Source: Euglena gracilis
Lineage: Eukaryota; Euglenida; Euglenophyceae; Euglenales
Assembly (NCBI GenBank): GCA_039621445.1
Contig: CP154956.1
Coordinates: 76,876,474-76,940,473 of the forward strand
DNA: 64,000 bases
Direction of reading: 5' to 3'
Each line of letters opens with the position of its first letter. The first letter of the stretch is position 1. The position numbers and the translations under genes were made by a program. The notes under the pieces are model-generated. The model did not search any database. It worked only from the letters and a program-made list of their open reading frames with translations, and was not told the DNA's origin. Positions 1 through 9,708 of this stretch are shown one piece after another.

Positions 1-905
1 TTTTCTGGGCCAAGTTTAAATTTGGTTTAAATCTGAAACAGTGAAAGGGTTGTGGGCGTGGTTCAATTAATTAATTCCTCCGACACACCACTTCTTCTCC
101 AGAGTCACAGGGGCGTACTTGCCTGGAATTCCTTCTGTACCACACACGCCACGGGATGCGCCATCTGTGGGCCATTGTAGTCCGCGGGAGGAGGAGGCAG
201 GAGGAACGGCCCCATATTTCACCTGGCGGGGGGCGAAAAAGGCCTGAGGAGGGAAAGAGGGGCAAAACACACCGGCTATGTTCGAGGATGCATGTGTGCA
301 CAACCCAGCGACTCGTCCTGTTCAAAGCACACTGCACAACCCCAGGCGCTGGCTCCCATCCCAACTCTCACACCTAATACTAAACTAGAGGCATAAAATT
401 TGGCATTAATAAGCCAGGCACATAATATTTTACTTGATGACCAGCATAAAATCTTTCTGAGGGGACCCTGCGACCTTTTGGGCTGCAGTGCAGGCACAGC
501 GCTTCTTTGGAAATCAGGCTGTAATGGCACCTATATTCATTTTGACTGCCCTCAAGGTTTCAACAATTTTCAAAAACACCTCAAGCCGTGTATTCAATGT
601 CTGGTTTTCAGATTTTCAATATTTTTCAAGGAATCCTTTTTTGTTTTTTGTACTTTTAAATTCATGTACGCCATTTCAAAAAGTCATCAATCCTGGTAAA
701 AATGGTCTCTTCCTTGCTGAACCCCTATGTCAGGCAATGGGCTGTCAGTGGTGGAGGAGGTAATTGGATGCTTTGTGTGAGTCGCCATGTAGACTGCAAG
801 CAACCCATACACCTAACCCAAATCCTCACCCTGTGCCGAAATTTAAACTTATTCTAAACCCTAGCCCCCAACAAAAAAAAATGCAAAATGCGCATCCATG
901 TTTGC
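1..905. other. Left-edge stretch without recognisable gene
   Basis: Several short open frames overlap on both strands at 67-530, but none has a recognisable motif or a convincing pair of splice sites. The first 380 bases are moderately GC-rich and could hold an exon of a gene lying to the left. From about 560 to 890 the sequence is AT-rich and looks non-coding. I can assign nothing here. Confidence 0.3.
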
Positions 906-1430
906 CAGGGGTTTTTTAAGACCGGGGGGGAGGGGGGGTCCCCCCACCATGCTTGTGCTTACCCACCGGGGGGGGGGAGGGGGGGGTGGGTGCTATAGGG
1001 TGCCTGCCCCTAGCAGGCACACCCCCCCCGGGGGGGGGGGATAGGGGTCCGGGCCGGACCCAGAAAATTTTCATTGAAAATGGCCGTTTCCGGGCCCCCG
1101 GCGCCTTCGGCGCCGGGGTCGGAGGGGGGTGCCTGCTAGGGGCAGGCACCCCCCGAAACCCTACCCCCCCCCCGGGGGGGGTCGGATCGGGTGCTATGGG
1201 GTGCCTGCCCCTAGCACCCACCCCCCCCCCCCGTGGGGTAGGCACCCGAATAAGCACAAGCCTGCCCCCCACCCACCCACCCCCTGTGGGGGGGGGGGGT
1301 CCCGGGGGACCCACAAAAAATGGCCGAAAACCGCGAAACGTGCTAAAAATAGCACTTTTTCGGCGCCGAAAAGTATATCCCACCCCCCTCCAGGGGGACC
1401 CTCCCAGTACGTCCATTTTATTTGTTGCAT
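906..1430. mobile_element. G/C-run inverted-repeat element, CAGGG/TTTTTTAAGACC type
   Basis: The left end reads CAGGGGTTTTTTAAGACC followed by long G and C runs. Almost the same start is seen at 17307 and 28643. Inside are repeated GGTGCCTGCCCCTAGCA-like blocks in both orientations, a GGCGCC hairpin near 1100, and a second hairpin (TTTTTCGGCGCCGAAAAG) near 1355. The first 40 bases and the last ~130 bases match the 17.3 kb copy. I could not find a matching right end with target duplication, so the right boundary is approximate. It has no coding capacity and is a non-autonomous, MITE-like repeat. Confidence 0.5.
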
Positions 1431-2333
1431 ATAAACGTCCACTCCTTTCGCCGTCAACTTCATAAAACTCCACAACAGGCTATGGAGCTTCAAAAAGCAC
1501 TGGCGCTAGCAGTTGCCACGCACAAAATGGGGGGTGTGGGTACTGGGGGTTTAACACTTTTTTGGCTTACTTGCACTTGGGGGTGGGGGCTGTGAATTGG
1601 GGTTTTCGTGCCATGCCGACCACACAAAAAAAAACAGCAAAATCTGCCAAAAAAAAGTACCGGGAGTGCCAGGGTCAAAAAATGACAATTCGCGGATCCG
1701 TCGCCGTCGTGCTTCCTCCCGCTTTAAGTTCCTGCACTGCCGGCGCCAAAAATCACTTTTTTTACGTGTGCGAAAATGCGCACATCGACCAAAAAAAGCT
1801 GGAGTGCGAGATATGCCGCCTGGGTATTACGCCAGGCCATTCTCCTTTTCTTCAGATGGCGTCCAAATTCATGTGCAATGAACTGGCTCGATATTTTGCC
1901 AAAAATATCCAACATACTTTGTGGTGTGTGCCTCCACGTTGCAGTGCACGAGCGAGATGCAGGGGATCCGAAATGGAGATCTCATTCAAAAAGCAAATGA
2001 AAAATGAAGCACCATCGACGATATCATTGCAAGGCCAGCATACCATTCATTGACAACGTATATGAGTTGCAGAAAATTAATGCCACTTTGGGAATCTACA
2101 TTTTCCATTCAATCCGAGAATTTTTACAAAAAACAACAACAGAAAGACTTGTGTATGAAAAAAATTCATCGAATGATATGTGATTCCCAAGGCAGGTCCA
2201 ATTGCCGTCCATTGGGTTCAACCAGCAGGGTGTCCTTCCAAAGGAAAGCCACAGAGCAATAGGTCAGAGGACGAGTTAAACGAGGCTGGGATAGGACGGC
2301 TGCCCTGAAGGTCAGAGCTCGCGGAGAGCTCCA
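1431..2333. other. Region downstream of the SBDS gene, no gene seen
   Basis: This lies 3' of the SBDS stop codon at 2334-2336. The overlapping plus-strand open frames at 1562-2053 are rich in Lys, Gln and Cys without a known motif and look like chance frames in AT-rich DNA. The 3' UTR and polyadenylation signal of the SBDS transcript should fall here, but no site stands out. Confidence 0.3.
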
Positions 2334-5326
2334 TCAGGTGGCGTCTGGCTGGCGGGGCTCCGAATCCTCAAGGGGTTCGCAGCTCTGTGCACTGTGCTGG
2401 GGCGGGACCTCAGCCTCCAGGCCAGCCGGCTCATCCACAGCATGGTCGGTGTGTGCCGTCTCTGGCTCGCCCCCAGCAGGTCCGCATCCCTTGATGAGGA
2501 CGGAGGGCTGGTATACCAAAATGTTCGGATCGACTGCAATGACGATAAATGGTGAATTGTGCAGTTCTGAACTGCCTGAGGTTCTGATCGAAGACCATTT
2601 TCCGGAAATATCATATTCAAAAAACGCGAGGTCGAAACACGCAAAAAAAATGGGGAAAATAAAGTATAATAATACAAATTGCCCCCCCCCCTGTGCATCA
2701 GCCGTACGCCCGGTGTCAGGGCTGCTGGTGGCGTCCACTTTGGCGACCTGGCGGTAATCATTGGTCGTCTCATAGAAGTTGAGATACTCCTCATAGTCGG
2801 CATCACGATCGGAGTAGAACGCCTCGGAGTCTGACGACGCCTCCTTCTTCTTGCCTGCCTGAAAAAAAAAAAGTGGACAAAACAATTCCAGAGCGGGCGG
2901 CAATGATGCTGAGTTCAGAATCCATTTCATGTGCTGAATTTTTGAAAAATAATGTTGTGTGACAAGGTGGATGGACGCACCTTGAGCTTCCGCCTTTCAT
3001 TTTTCCCCAGGACGAGGTCCTTGATATCCTCGTCTGCAAGAAAGAACAGCATGAGCCAAATGAATCATTAATCCGCTGGACGCCGACCACGCCGGGTTGA
3101 CACACCGGACGGCGTGGACACGTCGTCCTCGTCCTTCTTCTTCTCCCGCTTCTTGGGCTCCGTGACCAGCTTGGGCTGCCCCGGGGCCCGCGCGGCCTTC
3201 TTCCGCCCCTTCCGGCCCGCCTTTTCCTCCGCCTCCGCCTCCGCCTTCGCTTTGGCCTCTTGCCGGAGCTGAGGAAAGGAAGGGCCGAAAAGCAAAGGCG
3301 CACAGGTGGAGGGGGGGGCCGACCCATGTGGGGGTGTGGCGGGCTGGGGTGGGAGGCGGGTGAGTGGGCACCCGCCACTGGATGGGTTCTGTAACCTGCC
3401 CCCCAGCACCACAGAAAAAAACAGCGAGGGTTGGAGGGGAGCAGAGGCGGTGTGCTGTCCCCTCCGGCCAATCCGCATGCACAAACCCCCTCGTTGGGCA
3501 GCGCCTTGCTACCAACTGCCCAGGCCGGAGCAGAAACCAGAAGGGGTTTGTGCCGAGCCCCGAGCCGGCAGCCAGTGAACAGGAGGTGTGGCCGTGCCCG
3601 GCCCCGGCACGGGCACCCGGTGCCGGTGCTGTGGTGGGCACCGGCACGGTGCTCACCACGGCACGGTGGTGCACGGGTGCACCACCATGCACCCGCCGTG
3701 CACGGTGGTGCATGGTGGGTGCACGTGCATCTCACGGGCACGTGGGATGCACGCGGGATGCATCGTGCATCCCACGTGCATGATGCATCCGTGCACGTGG
3801 GATGCACCATCCCTGGTGGGCCCACACCCGCTCGATCTCCTCCTCCTCCAGCGCCTCGCTGGCCTTGGCCCGGCGTTGGCGGCCGCCCTTCCGCCAGGGC
3901 ATTTGCTTCATGACGTGCTGGGGCGGGGGGGGGGAGGGTGGGTTGGACCCCCAGGGTGGAGAGTCCAGGGGGACTGGAACCGGCAAAAGAAAGCCAAATC
4001 CAGCAGGGGTGGATTGTTTATGCGGGGGTGTTACAGCCTCTTGTAAAAGCTACTGGCTGGACAAACTTGTAAACCTGCCTCTAATAGTGCTGCGGGGCCA
4101 ATAGAGGTGCGGGTCCAAATAGTGCTGCAAAAAAAATCCCCCGCCGGATGAAGCGGTGCTGCACCCCCCCAAAACAGAGCAATGCGAAATGCGCAGCAGA
4201 TGCACACGGCATGACACGTCACGTCTTGTGCATCTAGATTTGTCAAGTGACACTGCAGAAGCGTAAGCAGACCAATCCGACAGGCTGGGGGTTCCGGAGC
4301 GCACCTCGCTAGCCACATAGTCGGTCGGTGAGTAGGCAAAAAGGTGCCTGTGGTGATAGGCAGGGACTAAGAAGCACCGAGTCCAATAGTGCTGCACCCC
4401 CGCCGCCGGAGGCGGCCGTCCAACAGTGCTGCAGCGCAATACTATTTGGGGGGGTTTAGAGGGACCGACTCTGGGCCGAGAGGGGGGTCCCTCCTGCTCA
4501 AGAAATTCCCTGACTTTGGCGCCTCCGCGGCTGTCGACGGCAGGTCCTCGTCCTCCCCCTTCCCCTTCCGCCGCTCCAGCTTCTCCCGGCGCTTCGCCTG
4601 CTGCCGCTTTTCTTCCCGCTCCTTGCGGCGCTGTCGGAGCTCCACCTATTCGAGACACAGACGGACGGCAAGGGGCAGTACCCGGCACCTCAAAAAAAAA
4701 CACAGTTGGGTTCTTCAACAAAAAATACATGTGCCATTTTATGATTTGGCAAAAAAAATTGACGAAATCCTCACAATAATGGCCTGTGACCAAAACCCCA
4801 CACGGATGAATGATTGTGCACTGGTGCTCGTTTTCAAAACATGCTCATCGAACCTCTTCCTGACGATGAAACCAGTGCACAGAAAGAAAATCCCATCAGG
4901 ATTACAAAAAATGCAATGCAGGAAATACGTTGAAATGCAAAAAAAACAACAACCAGATCAAAAGGGTGTGGCCCTTGTGTTCAGCATGACTCAGCTGCCA
5001 AAAAAAAATGGACAAAAGTTTGGGAAACAGAAAACCAGTGACTTAAATATGATAAAGCAAAAAAAAATAACTGTGCGTTTGTTTCCTGGTAGAGAGCTTT
5101 GGGTGAATGAAAATTATTCAATACACAGAATTTTTATCTGTATGCACTGGATGTGCTTCCAATGGTTTGCAACACTTCACACAAAAAAAAGGCTACAGCA
5201 ACCAGGAACCACCAACAAAGGCTGGGCTGCACCTCCATATCCTCCTCCTCAGAGCTCTCCTTGAAGGTCACCCGCTGCTTCGGGACAACCAACTCCGAAA
5301 TGCAAATGTCCTCCCGCTCCGCCCAT
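2334..5326 (-). CDS. SBDS: SBDS exons 8-14: lineage-specific charged extension
   Basis: The join from exon 7 (phase 2) into 5233-5326 is in frame and reads [16 protein letters not shown] followed by ESSEEED. The later exons are strongly basic/acidic: [20 protein letters not shown] at 4.6 kb, [16 protein letters not shown] then LEEEEIER at 3.9 kb, repeated [17 protein letters not shown] at 3.2 kb, [13 protein letters not shown] at 3.0 kb, then an acidic-tyrosine stretch ([16 protein letters not shown]). It ends in a Pro/Glu-rich exon at 2334-2507. The likely structure is long helices or coiled coil with nucleolar-type basic runs. Plant and kinetoplastid SBDS proteins also carry C-terminal additions, but I see no zinc finger or RNA-binding fold here. 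Confidence 0.7.
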
Positions 5327-8300
5327 CTGTGGAAAAGCGAGATAACTGCAAAGGGAACCTTGCCATTCCCGCTGATTTCACACAGGAAAAGCATTTTCAA
5401 AAAAGCCATTTTTGTTGTTGTTGTTTTGTTTACTTTTTCGCCATGATTGTTCAGAAATAACATAACCAAATATTGAGTAAATATATAGAATACTGTATCA
5501 TGTAACATATAATATTGTGCGATTTTATATGTGTATTTATGGTAATACGTATATTGCGTTATACATTAAATTGCTTATGCAATTATAACAAGCACCAGAA
5601 ACGTGACTGGAAGATCCCCAGGGCCGAGATTCATCACCAAGGTTGCCACCTCCACCCACAGACGTGCAGGCACAGCAGCGTGGACGGACACCGGAGGTCC
5701 ATCAGGGAGATGCTGCCGCCCATGTCCCGCACCAGCTGCTCCACGCGGTTGTAGAGGTGGGGCGGAAACACAAATCCGATGCTGAAGACGGCCGCCTCCC
5801 CTCCCGAGTCGGTCCCTTCATGCAGCACCCAGCACCGCTCGTACGTCCCCGTGTCGGGGGCCACCCAACTGGCCACCTGGGAAAGGCATGGACGCGGAGC
5901 AACACCCCAAAAAAGTTGGGTCTCAACTGCGGAAAGAAGGTACAGAAATAAGCTGCCACGCACATCTCACTCACCGTTGTCTCAAACCTAGCGGCGGTGA
6001 AATGTTCCACACGTTCTCAATGCACCCAACCGATTTGAAGTCATGGTGGGCTCAAAGGCTCTCACAGCAATCATCCTCAATACATTTACACTTGCCACCA
6101 TCATCGCCATTGTCGCATAGTCACGTGCACCAATCATGCCCAAAAGTACGAAAGGTATTTGCGTCAGCATGAAATCTGATGCACACCTTGTCGGCCACCA
6201 CTGGCTCCATGAACCGCCGCAAGCACCACGACGTGAGCAAACGAGGCAGCAGGCGACGGGAGTGGTTGGCAGCAGGTGTCAGGCATACCCATTCCGGCTA
6301 AGGTTATCCCCTCTGTTGTGTATTTAAAGCTCGTGTATCACCACAGCACAGCACGACACAAAAGCCTGCACGGCCACCTGGGTACGCACCCATTTGCCTA
6401 AAAGGTCGCGGGACTCCACAGTGGGAAAATCCACCACGAACTTCATGGACGCACGCTCGATGGGCATCCCCTCCGCCTTTAGGAAGCGGATGACCTCGAT
6501 GGCTTGCGCTGGGCAGGGGGGGGGGGGGGACTGAGGGCAGCTCGAAGTGGTGGTATTTCCAAATGAAACACCCCGGGGCCAAGGAATAGAACAATGGGGT
6601 TGCAAGCACACCAAGGGCTGTGAGAGCGGAGGGAACAGAGGGCGGGGGACACCTTTCACTGGAACGGCCGGCTTCAAAGAATACCCGAACTGGTCCATGG
6701 CCTTCTCGATGATGCGCCCCGTGTACAGTCGGTGGTACCTGCTCGACGAGAGGGGGCGTGAACAGTGTGGGGCCTTGCAGAACAATTTGCCTCCAAAATC
6801 ATGCCCATCTCACACAGTTGCAGCACTGGGGTGATAAGTTTCTGGGTCTAGGGGCGGATTCCAAATCCTGACTTTTGGCACTTTTTTTTTTGAAGAAGGA
6901 GAAAGCATCCACACCACGGATCCACAGACATTTCGGCGGCGGTGTGTGCAATCTGCTTGAACAGCTTGTCACGATGGAACTCCCGCTCCATCGTGTTCAC
7001 TTGCGATACCCCCTGGAGCAAAATGGGGTGACCTGCGCCACCCCAACATGAGCAAAACCAATAAATCTGATTTTCTCAGCAAAAACCAACGGTGGCGTAG
7101 CTCGCTTTTGTCAGTAGAGATTCTAAACTTTGCAAAGCAGATGGCCAGCCTTCACCACACCATTCCTTCAACAAATCATCAGCCTGAGGTAACGCGCAAA
7201 TCAACCTCAGAGGAAAATGCAAAATAAAAATTGAAAATTGTCAATGAATGAGGAATGAACAACAAGAAAAGGGAGGAAGGACAAAAACTCATTCAGCTCG
7301 GAATGCGAATGTACACCTGAGAACAGACACATGGCAGAAAAAAAAATCTGAAGCCAATAACTTGAACCTGAACCACACCTTGCCAAGGATTTCCTGAATG
7401 ATCTCCATCTCCTCCTTGCCCGGAAAGATCCGCTGGAGGTCCGACTTGGCAGCGAACTCTCCCTTCTTGACGTTGACAAACACACGCTCCACCTGGGCGG
7501 GGGCAAGCATGGAGACTTTAACCTAGGTTTGGAAACGTTTGGGGATGACGAAGGGAATGCAGGAAAGCAAGCGCTGATGGCATTGCATGTCTTTGCGCCC
7601 GCATTACTGCATTTTCAGCGTCCATCCCAAAGAAAATGTTATGCCATTTTAAAAGTATAACGCCCATAGCAAGCCGCAACCCCTAGCTTTACACATGTGG
7701 GTGTTTAAGAAACTCATCGCTTTGTGACACCCCCAATGCAAGACACCCTTGGGGGATTTTTGAACTGCATCCAGGTATCACTGGACCCGGCCTGGGTTCA
7801 AACCACACAGAGAAGAATTAAATTTTACAGCGGCTCAAGAAACCTTCAAGTCATGCCAACGGTCGATTTTTCTTGATAAAATTGTGAGCTTGGCAGCCAA
7901 TTTTCGACCTATTATTGACCTATTCTGACATATTTTGATTCCATCCAAGGGAAAAAACCCTTATCCAGTCATATGCCTGCTCTGCAGTCACCCAGATGAA
8001 CAAGCAAAAAAAATTAAAACGTTTATTGAAAGGAGAAAAATCGTGCGTCCTCCTGTCCCCCTCCAACCTCACACCAGAGAATTTTCGCTTCTCGCTCGAA
8101 TAGCCCCCCTTTTTTGAATCAGGACCAAGGCAACGGCGGAAATTTTAAAGTGGTCTTCACCCCTTCTCTCTTCAAAAAGCATTTTAGGTAGGCACATTGA
8201 AGATTAATTGCTTTGTTTATGGCTGTTTGTATATTCCCTCAAACCCAGAAGCCATTCCTAGAAATTAAATGAATCAAATAAATAATTTTAAGGGCACCAA

Positions 8301-8505
8301 TGGACCATGGGGCTGCTTCCCGAAAAACCCCCAAACACACCTGAATGACGTTCGCCAGGTCCTTCTCCACACCGGACTTCCAATCCGTCACCTTGTTGCG
8401 GTAGCACGCCACCTCGAAGTGCTTGCCGCCCCGCTCCATGGAGACGATGGAGATGTTGTCGTGCCGCCGCTGGTTGAGAGGCGTCTTCAGCGCCCCCGCG
8501 GGCAT
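2334..8505 (-). CDS. SBDS: SBDS ribosome maturation factor with long charged C-terminal extension (14 exons)
   Basis: SBDS works with the GTPase EFL1 to release eIF6 from nascent 60S ribosomal subunits. Exons on the minus strand: 8341-8505, 7379-7492, 6915-7012, 6653-6738, 6386-6508, 5975-6015, 5692-5876, 5233-5326, about 4515-4645, 3828-3917, 3106-3268, 2981-3033, 2748-2858, 2334-2507. Nearly all joins are GT-AG and keep frame. The exception is the 3' end of the 4.5 kb exon, where no good in-phase GT is seen. Exons 1-7 (~270 residues) cover the usual SBDS length: [12 protein letters not shown] and WKSGVEKDL in the N-terminal FYSH domain, then [10 protein letters not shown], the IERASMKF helix-strand of the central domain, and a C-terminal domain ending GGSISLMDL. 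Exons 8-14 add ~270 residues rich in Lys, Glu, Arg and Ser that I do not recognise. The start Met at 8505 is 11 codons before the NQxR motif, as in animal SBDS. The stop is TGA at 2334-2336. Confidence 0.92.
3590..3815. repeat. Palindromic GTGCAC-rich repeat in an SBDS intron
   Basis: Within the intron 3269-3827 the sequence is built from short self-complementary words (GGGCACCGGCAC, CACGGTGGTGCAC, GTGCACGTGCAT, CGTGGGATGCA) repeated in both orientations over about 220 bases. It can fold into several hairpins. GC content is much higher than in neighbouring introns. Confidence 0.75.
4078..4463. repeat. Inverted-repeat element with TAGTGCTGCA units, in an SBDS intron
   Basis: The words CAATAGTGCTGC or AAATAGTGCTGC occur at least five times. 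The outermost copies are in opposite orientation: CTCTAATAGTGCTG near 4080, and GCAATACTATTTGGGGGGG near 4436-4457. Runs of C or G lie at the ends, as in the other repeat families of the window. It has no coding potential and is probably a MITE-like element inside the intron between exons at 4.6 and 3.9 kb. Confidence 0.5.
5692..5876 (-). CDS. SBDS: SBDS exon 7 (C-terminal domain)
   Basis: Acceptor TCCCAG|GTGGCC, donor CTCCG|GTGTCC. It encodes [10 protein letters not shown]..., then [20 protein letters not shown] and SISLMDL, equivalent to the ferredoxin-like C-terminal domain of SBDS. The family normally ends about ten residues later; here the frame runs on into an added segment. Confidence 0.85.
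5975..6015 (-). CDS. SBDS: SBDS exon 6 (41-nt microexon)
   Basis: Acceptor CATTGAG|AACG, donor ACAACG|GTGAGT. It encodes about 14 residues ([14 protein letters not shown] across the joins) between the central and C-terminal domains, where SBDS has a short charged helix. Its support is frame continuity on both sides. Confidence 0.65.
6386..6508 (-). CDS. SBDS: SBDS exon 5 (central domain)
   Basis: Acceptor [32 protein letters not shown] then SMKFVVDFP is the diagnostic central-domain motif (family pattern ALEVIKxLxxxMxIERAxMxxR). I place the donor at GTGC|GTACCC because that alone keeps frame into the next exon. A donor four bases upstream (TGG|GTGCGT) would need an extra 111-base exon at 6187-6297 that then breaks frame. 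Confidence 0.88.
6653..6738 (-). CDS. SBDS: SBDS exon 4 (central domain start)
   Basis: Acceptor GAGCAG|GTACCA, donor GAAAG|GTGTCC. It continues exon 3 in phase as [17 protein letters not shown], equivalent to the conserved RPYT...IERAM helix of SBDS. Confidence 0.92.
6915..7012 (-). CDS. SBDS: SBDS exon 3
   Basis: Acceptor CTCCAG|GGGGTA, donor CCGTG|GTGTGG, ends in phase 2. The reading [20 protein letters not shown] then [12 protein letters not shown] fits the helix joining the first and second SBDS domains. Confidence 0.88.
7379..7492 (-). CDS. SBDS: SBDS exon 2 (FYSH domain)
   Basis: Acceptor CCCGCCCAG|GTGGAG, donor GGCAAG|GTGTGG, 38 codons, phase 0 at both ends. [17 protein letters not shown] matches the SBDS segment after the first conserved block, and [12 protein letters not shown] matches its following helix. 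Confidence 0.93.
8341..8505 (-). CDS. SBDS: SBDS exon 1 (start codon, FYSH domain)
   Basis: Fifty-five codons from ATG at 8503-8505 to ...DLANVIQ, then the donor CAG|GTGTGT. It carries the most conserved SBDS block ([16 protein letters not shown], then WKSGVEKDL). The basic and aromatic residues that line the N-terminal domain surface are kept. Confidence 0.93.
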
Positions 8506-9513
8506 CGTGGGGAGACGGGGAAGGGCAAAGGTGGCTGTGGAGAGGGCCGGGGGCAGGCAGGGGGCGTTGGATGCCTCCCGCAGGTTGGCGACGCACCCCG
8601 GCTATCTCCAGACCCCACAATCAGCACCCCCAGAGACTTGCGGGTGGGTCTGAAATCTGAATAACTTGACACCAAAACCTACCCCCCCCCCCCAGCGCTA
8701 TGTAACAAGGTTGGCCCGCCATTTCTGTCCATTTGAAAAAAAAATCCCCAAATTTGTCCGATTTTTCGAATTTGGTACCAAAAAAAAGTTGTCGTAAAAT
8801 TTGTGACTCCCAGGGTCACTGATGTTCTTGGATTGTTTCACCCTGCTGACAGTTTAGGCTGATAATTCCTGTGGCTGGCTGGCTGGATCCTCCTGAGGTA
8901 GGGACATCTCCGGCTTGTAAAACCCCTGCTTCAAAGCAAGCTTATGGAAAACCGTACAGATGAACCTGCTTTACGGGTTCCAATAAAGAAGCACTGTGCC
9001 GCTCTCATTCCCGAAACTTGCTGGCTCAAAGTTGATTGCATTGGTACTTAGCACCCCTTCCTGGTACGCTCTGCTTGCTGCAGGATTGGTTTGCTGGAAC
9101 AGGCCACAGCCACGGGCATGTGCCAACCAATCGGGAGGTATCCCTTCATATCGCAGGCTTCCACTCTCTTGTTTATGAAAGCAAATAAATCAATCAGTAA
9201 ATTCCTGCAAATTGGGCCTTGGCCTCTGTTATCTTCGTTGGAAATAAATATGAAAACGTGGAACGAAAACACTGATGACACTTATCGCAATTGAACAAAA
9301 AGGGCGATAATACTCTTTGGCTTTCATTGTCATTGAGCGGTTTCTTTTTGTTTCTCATACATTGATGAGACATCCGCCACATGCCTGAGAAAACTTCAAC
9401 GATGGTGGATCCCACCCCCAATCCTCCACTCACAGCAGACCCAACAGACGCCCCGGCTCACCATCCCCACCCCAGCCGTGAGCCGAGTCCCCCGGGAACG
9501 GCCGCACCCCAAG
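8506..9513. other. Intergenic region between the glycosylase stop and the SBDS start
   Basis: About 1 kb separates the DEMETER-like stop codon from the SBDS start codon; both genes run on the minus strand. It should hold the 3' UTR of the first and the promoter/5' UTR of the second. The ~180 bases next to the SBDS ATG are GC-rich. The rest is mixed, with an AT-rich stretch at 9160-9370. No TATA box or other clear signal can be assigned. Confidence 0.4.
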
Positions 9514-9708
9514 TCAGCCGAGGCCGGCGCCGGGGCCGCCCGGGGCCGCCCGGGGCCGTTTGGGCCCCGGGGCGGCCCTTGCGGTGCGCTCCGCCGCCGG
9601 GTGGGGGCGGCGGTGGTGGGTCAGCCAGGGGGGCAGCCCCCGGTGGGTCATGGTGAAGGGCTCGAAGGCGCGGGTGCAGAGGTATGCGCCGTGGAAGAGG
9701 GCGGTCAC
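9514..9708 (-). CDS. DEMETER-like last exon (RRM_DME end and stop)
   Basis: Acceptor GTTTGCAG|GTGACC. VTALFHGAYLCTRAFEPFTM matches the FWKGYVCVRGFDRxT segment that ends the family. About 35 Pro/Arg/Ala-rich residues follow before TGA at 9514-9516. Codon use is strongly GC-rich. Confidence 0.87.
   Translation of the reverse strand: MTALFHGAYLCTRAFEPFTMTHRGLPPWLTHHRRPHPAAERTARAAPGPKRPRAAPGGPGAGLG

Noticed and set aside
953-1473. Pro/Gly-rich proteins on both strands at 0.95-1.47 kb
   Set aside because: Frames are open only because of C and G runs in a MITE-like repeat. Both strands are open and no start or splice context exists.
6187-6297. Extra SBDS exon ending FMEPVVADK
   Set aside because: It is open and bordered by AG and GT, but including it breaks frame into the next exon. 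Skipping it with the alternative donor GTGC|GTACCC keeps frame and fits the family length.
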